From NCBI RefSeq assembly GCF_026212465.1, contig NC_080056.1, positions 13,359,107 through 13,423,106 of the forward strand: 64,000 nucleotides of DNA, written 5' to 3'. The notes under the pieces are model-generated. The model did not search any database and had not been told where the DNA came from. It saw only the letters and a list, made by a program, of their open reading frames with translations. Source of the DNA: Amaranthus tricolor. Taxonomy: Eukaryota; Streptophyta; Magnoliopsida; Caryophyllales; Amaranthaceae. The position numbers were made by a program, and so were the translations under genes. Each line of letters opens with the position of its first letter. Position 1 is the first letter of the stretch. This document shows positions 34,920 through 46,199 of this stretch, one piece after another.

Positions 34920-36900
34920 CAGATTTGAAATAGAAAGCATACAAACAAGAACATCACAGTTTTATACAATAAGCATCAAAGTTTTATGAAAAAGCAGCAC
35001 AGTTTGAAATAGAAAAGCATCAAACAAACAAAAGCATCATAGTTTTATGCAGCACAGTTTGAAAGTTTTTCAAACAAACAAACAAAAGCATCATAGTTTT
35101 TCAAAGTTTTTTGAAAAAGCATCACAGTTTTATACAAAAAAGCATCAAACAAACAAAAGCATCACATTTTTGTACAATAAGCATCACAGTTTTATACAAT
35201 AAGCATCAAAGCATCAACTCTCAGCAAGAACAAACAAAAAGCATCACAGTTTTATACAATAAGAATCACAGTTTTATACAATAAGCATCAAAGCATCAAC
35301 TCTCAGCAAGAACAAACAAAAGCATCACATTTTTGTACAATAAGCATCACAGTTTTATACAATAAGCATCAAAGCATCAACTCTCAGCAAGAACAAACAA
35401 AAGCATCACAGTTTTATACAATAAGAATCACAGTTTTATCAATAAGCATCAAAGCATGAACTCTCAGCAAGAACAAACAAAAGCATCACAGTTTTATACA
35501 ATAAGAATCACAGTTTTATACAATAAGCATCAAAGCATCAACTCTCAGCAAGAACAATCGTTGGGATGCCCTAATTCGTGGTTGATCATTCAGGAAATTG
35601 CAAGAAAAACTGTGATCGTTGTATAAAAGCATCAAAGCATCAAAGCATCAAAGAATCACAGTTTTATACAAAAAAAGCATCAAAGTTTTTTGAAAAAGCA
35701 TAACTCTCAGCAATTTTATACAAAAAAAAGCAATTCAAGAAATTGCAAGAAAATCAGCAAGAAAAGCATCAAAGTTTTATACAATAAGAATCACAGTTTT
35801 ATACAATAAGCATCAAAGCATTAACTCTCAGCAAGAACAAACAAAAGCATCATAGTTTTATACAATAAGCATCACAGTTTTATACAATAAGCATCAAAGC
35901 ATCAACTCTCAGCAAGAACAAACAAAAGCATCATAGTTTTGTCAATAAGCATCACAGTTTTATACAATAAGCATCAAAGCATCAACTCTCAGCAAGAACA
36001 AACAAAAAGCATCACAGTTTTATACAATAAGAATCACAGTTTTATACAATAAGCATCAAAGCATTAACTCTCAGCAAGAACAAACAAAAGCATCATAGTT
36101 TTATACAATAAGCATCACAGTTTTATACAATAAGCATCAAAGCATCAACTCTCAGCAAGAACAAACAAAAGCATCACAGTTTTATACAATAAGAATCACA
36201 GTTTTATACAATAAGCATCAAAGCATCAACTCTCAGCAAGAACAAACAAAAAGCATCATAGTTTTGTACAATAAGCATCACAGTTTTATACAAAAAAAGC
36301 ATCAAAGTTTTTTGAAAAAGCATAACTCTCAGCAATTTTATACAAAAAAAAGCAATTCTCAGCAAGAACAAACAAAAGCATCATAGTTTTGTCAATAAGC
36401 ATCACAGTTTTATACAATAAGCATCAAAGCATCAACTCTCAGCAAGAACAAACAAAAAGCATCACAGTTTTATACAATAAGAATCACAGTTTTATACAAT
36501 AAGCATCAAAGCATTAACTCTCAGCAAGAACAAACAAAAGCATCATAGTTTTATACAATAAGCATCACAGTTTTATACAATAAGCATCAAAGCATCAACT
36601 CTCAGCAAGAACAAACAAAAGCATCATAGTTTTGTCAATAAGCATCACAGTTTTATACAATAAGCATCAAAGCATCAACTCTCAGCAAGAACAAACAAAA
36701 AGCATCATAGTTTTGTACAATAAGCATCACAGTTTTATCCAATAAGCATCAAAGCATGAACTCTCAGCAAGAACAATCGTTGGGATGCCCTAATTCGTGG
36801 TTGATCATTCAGGAAATTGCAAGAAAAACTGTGATCGTTGTATAAAAGCATCAAAGCATCAAAGCATCAAAGAATCACAGTTTTATACAAAAAAAACTGT
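34920..36900. repeat. Satellite-like array inside the MULE
   Basis: Built from a 59-bp unit (AGCATCACAGTTTTATAC, AATAAGCATCAAAGCATC, AACTCTCAGCAAGAACAA) and an 81-bp variant with one extra 22-bp block. About 17 copies of CTCAGCAAGAACA are visible. A longer block with TCGTTGGGATGCCCTAATTC occurs at about 35554 and 36774, giving a higher-order period near 1.2 kb. Related words in the opposite orientation (GATGCTTTTTGTATAAAAC) occur in the leader region 27790-29600. Confidence 0.9.
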
Positions 36901-37671
36901 GATCAAAGTTTTTTGAAAAAGCATACAAATGAGAGTTGATGCTTTGATACAAAAAACTCCCAGCAAAAAAATGAGAGTTGATACTGTGATCAAAGTTTGA
37001 AAAACTGTGATCGTTGTATAAAACTCCCAGCAATTTTATACAAAAAAAAGCAATTCAAGAAATTGCAAGAAAATCAAATTGCAAGAAATTGCAAGAAAGC
37101 ATACAAATGAAATCGCAAAAGATAAAAACGATGGAATGCCCTAATTAATCGCAAAAGATAGAAGGAAAATTCATCTATACACAAAATCGAAAGAAATAAT
37201 CGAAGATAGAACAAATCTCACAGGAAGAATAGAGATGAAATCGCAACAAACAAAGAACAATCGAAGATAGAAAATACACAAAATCGAAAGAAATAATCGA
37301 AGATGGAACAATCGAAGATAGAAAATTGAAAGAACAATCGAAAGAAAACGAAATACACAAAAATCGCAATGCCCTAATTAATCTACACAAATGAAATTCA
37401 TGTATAAAAAAACAGAACAAAATGAAATCGCAAGAGTAAAACTCACAACAAGAATAGAGATGAAATCGCTCCTGGAGATCAGAAATACTGGAGATCAAAA
37501 GAACAATCGAAAAATGCTAATCGCAATCGAACAACAATCGAACAATCGCAATAGAAGAAGAATCGCAGAATTCCCCTAATCGCAGAAATGAAAAAATTTT
37601 GGAAAAAATTATAATAATCCTAATTCGCGCGCGATTCTGGACCATTGGATCAAAATCATATGATTTCTACG
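36900..37671. other. Right subterminal zone of the FAR1 MULE
   Basis: Rich in AAATCGCAA, AATCGAAGATAGA and AATCGAAAGAA words, mirroring the GCGATTT words at 26100-26300. No gene. Confidence 0.6.
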
Positions 37672-37730
37672 GTTGAGATTGTGGTTTATATGGTTCTCAT
37701 ATATCATTAGTTCTCACCTGAACTTTTGCC
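37672..37730 (-). repeat. Right terminal inverted repeat of the FAR1 MULE
   Basis: Ends ...TTAGTTCTCACCTGAAC then TTTTGCC, the inverse of the left end; TA microsatellite follows. Confidence 0.8.
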
Positions 37731-37761
37731 TATATATATATATACATATATATATATATAC

Positions 37762-37802
<41 letters not shown>
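37731..37802. repeat. (TA)n microsatellite, right half of the MULE target
   Basis: Near-perfect TA with occasional CA, continuing the tract at 25745-25941. Confidence 0.95.
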
Positions 37803-37806
<4 letters not shown>

Positions 37807-38193
37807 AAAAGGATTTAAGGATAGGTTCTAAGCAAACTCGAACTTGGACTCTTAAGGTGAAAATCTAAACTATAACCCCTTAAAATAGGATAGAAAACAG
37901 TTTTGGATCTTTGTCCATTTCTACTTGTGCGTGGATAGACTTAATCATCTCATGCATAATATTTTAACTGTCTTCCTTCTCAATCTGCATATCTAAAAAA
38001 ATTTAGATGAAAACATGTACAATTGTGACAAGATTTTTTTTATATACATGCACCCACCTAAAATCTTTAAGATATGTACAATGTACAATTCCAATACCCA
38101 TAAGAATAGTTGTATACGTTGGCGGTGTACTTGAGTAAATTTGTGTTCTTCTATATGTCCGCCTAATTATTGTGCTACATTCTTAAAATCCTA

Positions 38194-38623
38194 CTCCATT
38201 CCTTCTCTAATGAAATTCCTATAAGAGCTATTCACGTAAATTAAGAAAAATATAACTTTTTAGATAATAAACATATTATTTATTGAATAATAAATTTGAT
38301 GGACGAAAATGAGGATCATATAAACATTAAAAAAATATTAAAAAAAAGTTAGTAGAAAAAATATGGACCGGGTCAGAACTTATAAATTTTTTTTTAAAAA
38401 AGTTAGTGGGACAAATGTTGGGACAATAAAAAATATAAAAATGTTAAAATAAAGTTAGTGGAAGATATGTGGGGACTATAAACATTATTTAAATATTAAT
38501 ATGTGGATAAACAAAGTTTATTTTGTCCAAAATTTGTGATATAAATAGAAAGATTATTAATTGAAACAACAATTAAAACACCCCAAAATAGCAAATGTGA
38601 ACTTCTTTAAGGAACAAAGGAAG
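38194..38623. mobile_element. Degenerate Stowaway-like MITE
   Basis: Starts CTCCATTCCTTC and ends GAACAAAGGAAG, with TA on both sides (38192-38193, 38624-38625). The ends are an imperfect form of the CTCCCTCCGTTC Stowaway tip. About 430 bp, noncoding, with repeated AAAGTTAGTGG words inside. Confidence 0.5.
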
Positions 38624-38625
38624 TA

Positions 38626-39540
38626 TTATTTTTTACTTAATTCATTTGTATTTAGACTAAGTTGAGACAAAAATTGAATTTCAAAAAAAAAGTTCATACA
38701 AGAATTTTACATACGTTTTTTATCACATAGTGATGACTAGATTGTCATTGCTCATTAATCGTTGCTTTTTTTCAGGGACGTTTCTTAGGGTAGTTTTGAG
38801 GTGCAATTTCCTAGAGTCCAACTCATAAAAGGGCTTCAATTAAGTTATTCCTTATAATTAAAAATTAGCATTTACATAAGTAGCTTCTGGCATGGATAGA
38901 AATTATAGCATTAAGTTTTTCAGTTAAGCGCATCTTTACAAAACTACATAGTTAGAGAAACATTAACCTAAACTTTACTTATATACGAGCCCTTTTTGCA
39001 TTTTTCGCCTAGGTCCAAAAATTGTCAGAAACTACCCTCCCTTTTTCACATTAATTTATTTACAGTGTTAGTCACTAATGACTTCACCCTTTTCCCGAAT
39101 GACAAAAATCCTATTATCAATTAATTTTTCAATATAAAATAATATTAATAATCGTTAATAAGATTTAAAAAGATTGAAACCACCAGCTACTTTTGTATTC
39201 ACATTAAATAAGAGTATAATACTACTAATATAAATAATAAAATAACTCAATGTTTATTTAAGTTTTATTTTTATAAAATGTGTCTATATAAAGTGAATAA
39301 TTATTTATTCAAACATGCAGTAGTTATATTGTAAGAAAAATTATATCGATTATTATATGTTATTGAAAATATTATAATTTAATAATAATAACATGTTTTA
39401 CATGAGCGGAATACACTAATTATAATGATGATGATAATGATAACATGTAATTGTTTGAAATTTATATTTATATGTAATTCCATATTAACAAACTCTATAA
39501 ATTTTATAAATTTCTATACTGATATAATTATAAAGTCAAT
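38626..39540. other. AT-rich intergenic DNA
   Basis: No gene recognised. A patch at about 38774-39030 (GGGACGTTTC...TAGGTCCAAAAATTG) may be a short hAT relic, not demonstrable. Confidence 0.35.
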
Positions 39541-39542
39541 TA

Positions 39543-39908
39543 CTCCCTCCGTTCTTTTTTGATCTTCCACTTTGGGTTTTTCACACATATTAAGGAAGAT
39601 AGAATCTTTGGGTTGTAGTGGGTATTATTTTAATTAAATAGTAGTGTGAAATAATGATTGTATTGGAAGTATGAGATTGTATTGGGTATTATTTTAATTA
39701 AATAGTAGTGTGAATTATTATTGTATTGAAAGTATGAGAGAGAAAATATTTATAAATAAAAGAAAAGGGATACATTAAAAGAAAAGGGAGGGTTTTAAGG
39801 GGTAAAAGTGGGATAAAAACTTTCTAAAAATAGAAAGTATTCCAAAATGAAAGAACTTTTAAAACTACCCGTTATAGTAATATGAAAGATAAAAAAGAAC
39901 GGAGGGAG
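39543..39908. mobile_element. Stowaway MITE
   Basis: Tips CTCCCTCCGTTC / GAACGGAGGGAG are inverted repeats with TA target duplicates at 39541-39542 and 39909-39910, diagnostic of Tc1/mariner-type Stowaway elements. 366 bp; an internal block of about 60 bp (GTATTATTTTAATTAAATAG) is doubled. Confidence 0.92.
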
Positions 39909-39910
39909 TA

Positions 39911-40850
39911 TTATTTAATCAAACATGCAATTATTACGTTGTTAATAACAATTTTTATTAATACAATTTAGTTCATGTATTAATGTATGAGTCAAACAAG
40001 TTATGCAATAAGTAAATGCTTGATGAATAGTTGGAAAATACTTGAGTGATGAATAGACCGAACTTGACTATATATTGTTTTCTACACATGTTATGTTTGA
40101 GTAAGTGTCTTGTTAATAGCCCAACTGAATTTTGACATACTTGACTATTTTTTGTATACATGCAAGTAAACCATACCTAAAATAAATTTTTTAAATGATT
40201 CGGTGTAATATGAATATGAAGAAATTAATCAACAAAATTAAGTCAAAACAACGGAAAGCACACAAATACTCAAAAATAATTGACTAAATCATGTCAATAG
40301 TCTTCTCTCTCTCCCATTTTCTAACTCCCTACTTGTCCTAAAGAAGTAAAAATATTTTAAGTTTAAATTATTCACTACACTTGTATAGTAATTACTATTT
40401 AGCAATTATTATTGTTTTAGTTTTAATATTATTTATATGAAAAAACATGGGGTGTTTGACAAGGACCGATAGCTAGTAAATGGTAACTGATTACATTAAT
40501 TGATTTAATTAGTTGATTTTATTTGCTAGTTTGACCAACTGTTTTTGAATCCGCTGTTATGAGAAGATTATTCAAAATCTACTTATCCATAGCAATAAGT
40601 TGTTTCAGCAAGTTAATTTAATATCAAATACTTTTAATGATTTGACCACTCAACTCTCTATTTGTTTCAAATTAAGCTAAAATTATATTGAAGAAAATAA
40701 AAAATGTTAAAAATTGAGAATATATTAAGGAGAATCGTATCTTGTATAGTGAAATATGTACAACATTCTTCATGTAGGAATTACATTTAATTCTCATCGC
40801 TTTTTTCTTCGCTCAGCTCCTCAACCTACCAAGTAAAAAAAAACAATAAA
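39911..40850. other. AT-rich intergenic DNA, nothing recognised
   Basis: No coding frame or repeat that I can name. Confidence 0.4.
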
Positions 40851-40854
40851 TTTA

Positions 40855-41035
40855 AGGCAAAATTATAAAAAAAACTACCTAATCTATATGCCCTTATTTA
40901 AAAAACTACCTTATCTAAATTTTTTTGCAAAAAACTACCTAATATAATACAAATGTTTACAAATGACTACCTGTTAACGATTCGTTTGTTGACTGTTACC
41001 TGAACCCTTTGACCAGCACGTGAGTGTCACGTGAC
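40855..41035 (+). mobile_element. One end of a MULE-like element
   Basis: Repeated AAAAACTACCTAATC and GCAAAAAACTACCT words, then CCAGCACGTGAGTGTCACGTGAC, resemble TIRs of a plant MULE group. No opposite end was found up to 44 kb, so the element is probably truncated. The zf-GRF pseudogene just downstream fits this view. Confidence 0.45.
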
Positions 41036-41203
41036 TAATTAAAACACTCCTTCTTCAATAACCTTCGATTTTCAGAAACTTTCATCTTGTAACTCATCAA
41101 TCTCCCATCAAAACATCCTTATTCCCCTTTCTCCTTGATTTTCCTAATTAAATCCTTCAAAGAACCCTAATTTCTCCGACAATCATTCCGCAATTAATTA
41201 GTA

Positions 41204-41557
41204 ATGTATTCTTCTTCTTCAACAGCAAATTAGAAGCCTAAAAAATGTATGTGTGGAGTTCCCTTTGCAAGAAGAGTTTCATGGACCAAGAAAAATTCTG
41301 GAAGAAGGTTTAAGACTTGCATTTTTTATGATCTTGATACAAATTGGAGGGGATGCAAAAAGTTTAAATGAATTGATGAACCTAAAATGGCTGATTGGCA
41401 AAGAGAAGTGACTAACACGCTTGTGGAGGACAAGCGACAATTAGCAACCGAAATCAAGATTTTGACTTCAAGGGTTTGTTGCTTGGAACATGAAAAGGAA
41501 CAAGCAATTTCAGAACTTAAAAGGATTAAGAAGAAATGGATGATTGAGAGGAACTGA
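41204..41557 (+). pseudogene. zf-GRF domain protein, inactivated
   Basis: A 118-codon frame from ATG 41204 to TGA 41555-41557 has two internal stops: TAG at codon 10 (41231) and TGA at codon 56 (41369), where family members usually have Trp. Visible motif: KCMCGVPFARRVSWTKKNSG then RRFKTCIFYDLDTNWRGCKK, the C-x-C-G...SWT..N.GRRF..C...GC pattern of plant GRF zinc fingers. It is followed by a coiled-coil-like tail (EVTNTLVEDKRQLATEIKIL, EHEKEQAISELKRIKKKW). Such small proteins are common near plant transposons and are thought to bind nucleic acid. Confidence 0.8.
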
Positions 41558-42239
41558 GGAAGCATGGAAATCAGATGTCAAGCTTTGTATAAGGGTTTTT
41601 CTTTTGTTTTTTGTTGATGTTGGTTGTACTAATCAAGGTTATTAAATGAAGTTTATGACCTATTTAAGAATTTGTATTAGTGATTTGGGTATGCAATGGA
41701 AGCCTGATTTCATTTGTAACATGATTATGATGAATGAAATGGGTTTTTATTTTGTCTATTTGATTTCTTTTTTGGTATTGTTGTTTGCTGTTTGCTGCTT
41801 GCAATAACATACAATGTTGTTTGCTGCTTGTTGTGTATGTGATGTTGTGTATATGATGCTGTGTATGTGATACTTGGTTTGTACATTCATTGCTGTGTAT
41901 GTGATGCTTGCTGCACTAATCAACTGCAGTATACTCAAAACTGATCAGGACTCTCTTAACATTAGTATACACGCTGATTTTCAGCATTGATTCAATGATT
42001 TTCAACACTGATTTGCTTTCTGTTTGTTTATGGAAAACAAATTCAATGAACTTGAACATGCACAACAGTATCATCAGCATTGATTTTCAATGATACACAT
42101 TGATTCAATGAACTTGAACACGCTGTTTGCTTTTTGTTTGCTGTTTAATGCAATAATGTTGTGTAATGTATAATGTTGTTTGCTGTGTAATGTATAATGT
42201 CGTTTGCTGTTTGGTATTGTACATACACTTAACACAGCA
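41558..42239. other. Low-complexity spacer with TGTTGTGTATGTGATG repeats
   Basis: At 41770-42240 short words TTGCTGTTTG, GTATGTGATG and TAATGTATAATG recur irregularly. No gene. It marks the broken end of the copia fragment next to it. Confidence 0.5.
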
Positions 42240-43046
42240 TACAACAATGATCCCATACTTAGCAGAACTCACTAATGCCAAGTCTTCCTCCGAATTATAG
42301 TTCTCCTTCGGTTTTTTCTCAACTATAGCAGCTTGGGACTTGACCTTCCTCACTGGACAATTACCCCTAAAGTGATCCAGTTCCTTACAGTAATAACAGG
42401 TCTTTCCCTCAGTCTTACTAGATTCCTCATTGCCGTTTTCAGCACTTGACCCAGTATTGTTGCCCTTGTTAACCCCATTCTTCTTTTTAGATTTCCCAGA
42501 CTTAACAAACAACCCACTGTCATTTTCCCTGTTATCACCTACAATTTTCTGACGAAGTTCCCTAGTATGAAGTGTTGCCTTCACTTCTTCTAAGGTCAGT
42601 GAGTCTTTACCAACAACAAAAGACTCAACAAAATTCTCATAGCTAGACGGTAGAGACACAAGTAAAATCAACGCAGCATCCTCATCATCTAGCTTAACAT
42701 CTAAATTACGCAAATCTGGTAAAATAGAGTTAAGTTTCTCCAGATATTCCCGTAAGGAAGTACCTGACTGCATTCGAAGGCTGAAAAACCGCAGTTTCAA
42801 CAATAATTTGTTGGTCAGGGACTTAGTCATATACAATAACTCCAATTTCAACCAGGATTCCACCGCTATAGCTTGATCAGCGACCTCCGTGATGATATGA
42901 TCATCCAAACTTAGCAAAATGGTAGAATAAACCTTTTCCTCCATTACTGCTAATTCCCCGTCAGTTAGTCCATCTTCCGACCCTGCAGTAGTACTCTTTG
43001 GAGCCAACGGACGCCAGATTTGCTGTTGTTTCAACAGAGCCTTCAT
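42240..43046 (-). pseudogene. Ty1/copia gag, 3'-truncated element
   Basis: A minus-strand frame of 313 codons (ending in junk at 42105). MKALLKQQQIW, SWLKLELLYMTKSLTNKLLL, LREYLEKLNSILPDLRNLDV and DDEDAALILLVSLPSSYENF match the UBN2-type gag of Tnt1/Tork-like copia elements. A zinc knuckle CYYCKELDHFRGNC follows; its usual Gly is Asp. After about SSAKYG the sequence becomes unrelated; protease, integrase and RT are missing. Gag forms the virus-like particle. The frame itself is intact, but the element is not. Confidence 0.85.
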
Positions 43047-43157
43047 CTTTATTTGTCATAACCCGAAGCTATTTTTTCCAGTAAATTTCTCAATTCTTAT
43101 TGTAGAATCTACAGCCATTGTTTCACTCAAAAAACTCTCCAAGGACTAAAACCTGAG

Positions 43158-43171
43158 CTCTTGATGCCAAT
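43158..43171 (-). promoter_or_regulatory. Primer binding site of the truncated copia element
   Basis: Minus strand TTGGCATCAAGAGC directly after the LTR end CACAACA; a common variant of the initiator-Met site in this group. Confidence 0.7.
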
Positions 43172-43500
43172 TGTTGTGCGATAAGGGAAACAAGATCGAT
43201 GAACAATAATGAAAGAATAAAGATATTCAAACAAAAACAATAAGAATATGACACAAAAGATTTAACGTGGGTCACTATCAATGTGGTAGCTACATCCACC
43301 AGCACCGAGATCGAATAATTTCACTATGATCGCAAAGAATTTACAAATTGAGAGAGATCACAAGAGGACTATTATTATTTGTGAGTGTTATTGTGATTCA
43401 TCTAGTAAATTCTTAGAGATTAGTTTATTGTGAATAAAGTGAGAGATTGGGTATTAAAATGTAACCGAAAAACTTAATTTTAGCCTTTAGTTGAAGACAT
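43172..43500 (-). repeat. 5' LTR (3' part at least) of the truncated copia element
   Basis: On the minus strand it ends TTATCGCACAACA. The block GGTGCTGGTGGATGTAGCTA / CATTGATAGTGACCCACGTT is familiar from LTR ends of Tnt1/Tork-like elements. The outer boundary could not be fixed; no second LTR exists here. Confidence 0.6.
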
Positions 43501-43508
43501 AATTGGTA

Positions 43509-43605
43509 ATTGTTGTGAATGGTTTAGGACAAATATATATAATATTGTTGTGAATGATTTAGGACAAATATTTATCATATTGTTGTGAATGATTTAGGAC
43601 AAAGA
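43509..43605. repeat. Three tandem copies of a 35-bp unit
   Basis: ATTGTTGTGAATG(A/G)TTTAGG starts at 43509, 43544 and 43579; the last copy is partial. Confidence 0.85.
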
Positions 43606-43861
43606 GGGAGTGTTATTTTGGCATGACAAGTTTTCTGTTTGCGGCTACTTAACTTTTTGTGAAAGCATTGGAGTATAACATAACATGATTAGTTAGTTAC
43701 TACTATTAAACAAACATTAAGTCAAGGCAAGGAGGCTACTCCTTTTATCGTGCGTAGACTAACCATGAATTTGTAATAAGTTTCCGACTTGCGCACATGC
43801 CTACCAGTCCCAGACACGTTTACATTTACATGTTTTTTCTGGTTGCGAATATTAGTTAAAG

Positions 43862-44390
43862 TATGTATCACTTTTTCCTATTAATATCATTGGTTCATTC
43901 TCAGTGTCCTTTCTTTTAGCAATTCTCTTTCCTCATTCTATTATATACTTCTATTTTTTAATGTTCTTCCCGTTTAGAATATTCTATTTTAGAGAGAGAA
44001 ATTTGATTAAGATTTTAAGACATATATAAATGATAAAATATATCCATGTGAGATCTCATTAGATTCGTCATAATGTATACTTTTTTACTATATATTTTTT
44101 ATAATTTTTATGATGCGTAATTAGAAATATTAAGGCTTAAAATTTACTTTTAAAACTGTCCAAAAAGTAAACGAGAAGAACAAAAAAAACGGAGAGATTA
44201 ATAAAAAAGAAAAATTGTTAACCAAATATTCAAATTTTATCAGTTGAAGTATATGTATTACTTTCTTCTAGTAATGTCATTAGTTCATTCTCGGTATCCT
44301 TTCTTTTAGCAATTCTCTTCTTTTAGTCTATCATATACTCTTAATGAAAAAGAAAAATTGTTTAATCTAATTTCAAATATTCAAATTTAA
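43862..44390. repeat. Direct duplication of about 90-130 bp split by a MITE
   Basis: 43862-43947 and 44248-44335 share TCATTCTC(A/G)GT(G/A)TCCTTTC and TTTTAGCAATTCTCTT; the following AGAAAAATTGTT...TTCAAATT block also recurs (44210, 44350). One copy carries the Stowaway-like insertion. Confidence 0.65.
43948..44198. mobile_element. Degenerate Stowaway-like MITE
   Basis: Inverted ends share TTCTTC(C/T)CGTTTA; TA lies on both sides (43946-43947, 44199-44200). The tips have decayed from the CTCCCTCCG consensus. 251 bp, noncoding. Confidence 0.45.
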
Positions 44391-44850
44391 ATAATTTATC
44401 GGACTTAATTTAATAGTATGAGGAAATGAAAAAATTGTTGTCAGCATAGATTAAATTATTGATTCAACTAATTTGTCGCCCTTTAAACATAATTCATAGC
44501 ACCAGAATTCCTTAGGATAATTTTAATCATACGTATTTATTGGTTCACCAAAAGATTCTGTGTTGCTATATCCATTAAGGCGTGACCCTTGACTCTCAAG
44601 GAATTGTTTTATTGGAGTGTGTATCTAAATTCTGAATTTGCTTTCTTAGAGTTTATTTTTGGGCATTATTCCGTTTTCATTTATCGGCACTTCTTGTATA
44701 TTCAACTTTTAAGATTACTTCTAGTTACTTTTCAAACCTTTAATCTCAAACATTTATCTAAAAATTCTCTCCGAACACTCATTAAACTAAAACAAGCTAA
44801 AATTAAAAATCGAATTACAAGGGCCAACGAAAATGAGCATCAATATGATT

Positions 44851-45635
44851 GTGTTAAAATTTGATACATGTTCATTCTTTTGGCTATAACTTTAAATAGG
44901 AAAACTATATAATTGCAATGTTTGCGGCATTAGAACTTACACTTCAAAATCTTTCCAATGATATATTATAAGCCTAATTCCGATAATCGAGCGAGAAATG
45001 ACGATCGTTTAAAGTTTGTTTATGCTGCCATTTTATACATGTTTAATCTTTTGGGCATAACTTTTTGTAGAAAAATCGTATTAAAGCAAGATTTGCGTCA
45101 TTAGATTCTAGACTTCAAGAGCTTTCCAACGACATATATGCCTCATTCCAACAACCGAGTGAGAAATAAAGATCATTTAAAATTTGCAGGGATTTTTAAC
45201 ATATATTCGCGCGCGACCGTACCGCGGTATGGTTACGTAAAATGCGCGACTCCACCGCGATCCGGTCGCGCGCGACTAAATGTTAGAAATAACTGCAAAC
45301 TTTGAACGGTTGTCATTTCTCGCTTGATTGTCAGAATTGGGCATATAATATATCGTTGGAAAGTTGTTGAAGTCTAGTTTCTAATGCCGCAAACCTTGCA
45401 TTAATAAGATTTTTTTTATAAAACGTTATGCCCAAAAGATTGAACATATATCAAATTTTAACACAAGCAAATTTTAAATGATCATCATTTCTCGCTCGGT
45501 TATCGGAATTGAGCATGTAATATATTATTGGAAAGATCTTGAAGCCTAAGTTCTAATGCTGCAAATATTACAGTAATGTGATTTTCCTATCAAAAGTTTT
45601 GGCCAAAAGAGTGATTATGTATCAAATTTTAACAC
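44851..45635. mobile_element. Fold-back element with a GC-rich palindromic centre
   Basis: Ends GTGTTAAAATTTGATACAT and ATGTATCAAATTTTAACAC are inverted. Each arm holds two tandem copies of a unit of about 165 bp (CTTTTGG.CATAACTTT, GGCATTAGA, CTTTCCAA.GA, CGAG(C/T)GAGAAAT). The centre has TCGCGCGCGACCG (45207) facing CGGTCGCGCGCGA (45263) around a 43-bp loop, GC-rich in AT-rich surroundings. The whole 785 bp could form a long hairpin. No coding frame. The transposon class is unknown. Confidence 0.7.
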
Positions 45636-46199
45636 AAAACGTGTGATTAGGTTTCTTTTCCGATTTTAAAAAATTGTTTTCGTTTTTAAAATTAATATTT
45701 TTAATTTTTAATTTAATTATTATTAATAAATTTAGTTTAGTAATAATAATGGTTGATTTTATAATGAAAAATAGATTTAAGGGCATTTTAGTAAATTTAT
45801 TAAAAAAAGGGGTGACGATGTAATGAAAATACTAGCGAAGTTTAAGAATTGGGTATTTTTATTTCAATGGATAATTCTATTTTTAGACTTTTTTCATACA
45901 ACATTTTTATTAGTAGTAATTATATTCATAAAAAAATTATAATTTATCATAGTGTAGATAATGGATTGAATTTTATTTGTTGGAAGAAACTTTAATATTC
46001 ATCATCTTGATCAAAGGATATCATTTAACAATATTAATCTCCTATGCTATTACATACTTTACTATTTATGATTTTTTTTTTACTTAAAAAAAGACTCAAT
46101 TTTTTTTGTAATTGGGGGTGCATTGCATTGCATCACCCCTTAAACCTATGGTGGGTACACCGATAATCTAAGATGAGGAGACACTAAAACCCAGACCAT
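45636..46199. other. AT-rich intergenic DNA, nothing recognised
   Basis: No gene. A short palindrome-like ATTGGGGGTGCATTGCATTGCATCACCCC occurs at about 46112. Confidence 0.35.

Larger units (their letters stand above)
25942..37730 (+). mobile_element. 11.8-kb FAR1-type Mutator-like element with captured host gene fragment
   Basis: The ends share inverted sequence GTTCAGGTGAGAACTAA followed by ATATGAGAACCAT and AATCT (left 25942-26000, right 37672-37730, about 80% over 55 bp). Both flanks are TA microsatellite, so the expected 9-bp duplication (TATATATAT) is present but uninformative. Inside, in order: GCGATTT-rich zone; candidate first exon; antisense PRP6/STA1 fragment; repeated leader exons; an open FAR1-MULE transposase; a second gene on the minus strand; satellite repeats; AAATCGC-rich zone. 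The open transposase suggests the copy may be, or recently was, autonomous. Confidence 0.82.

Noticed and set aside
34920..36900. Regular repeats that could suggest a CRISPR array
   Set aside because: The context is a plant genome, the spacers are not unique, and no cas genes exist; it is a satellite array.
37175..37579. Frames on both strands in the MULE right arm
   Set aside because: Low-complexity translations of AAATCGC/AATCGAAGA repeats.
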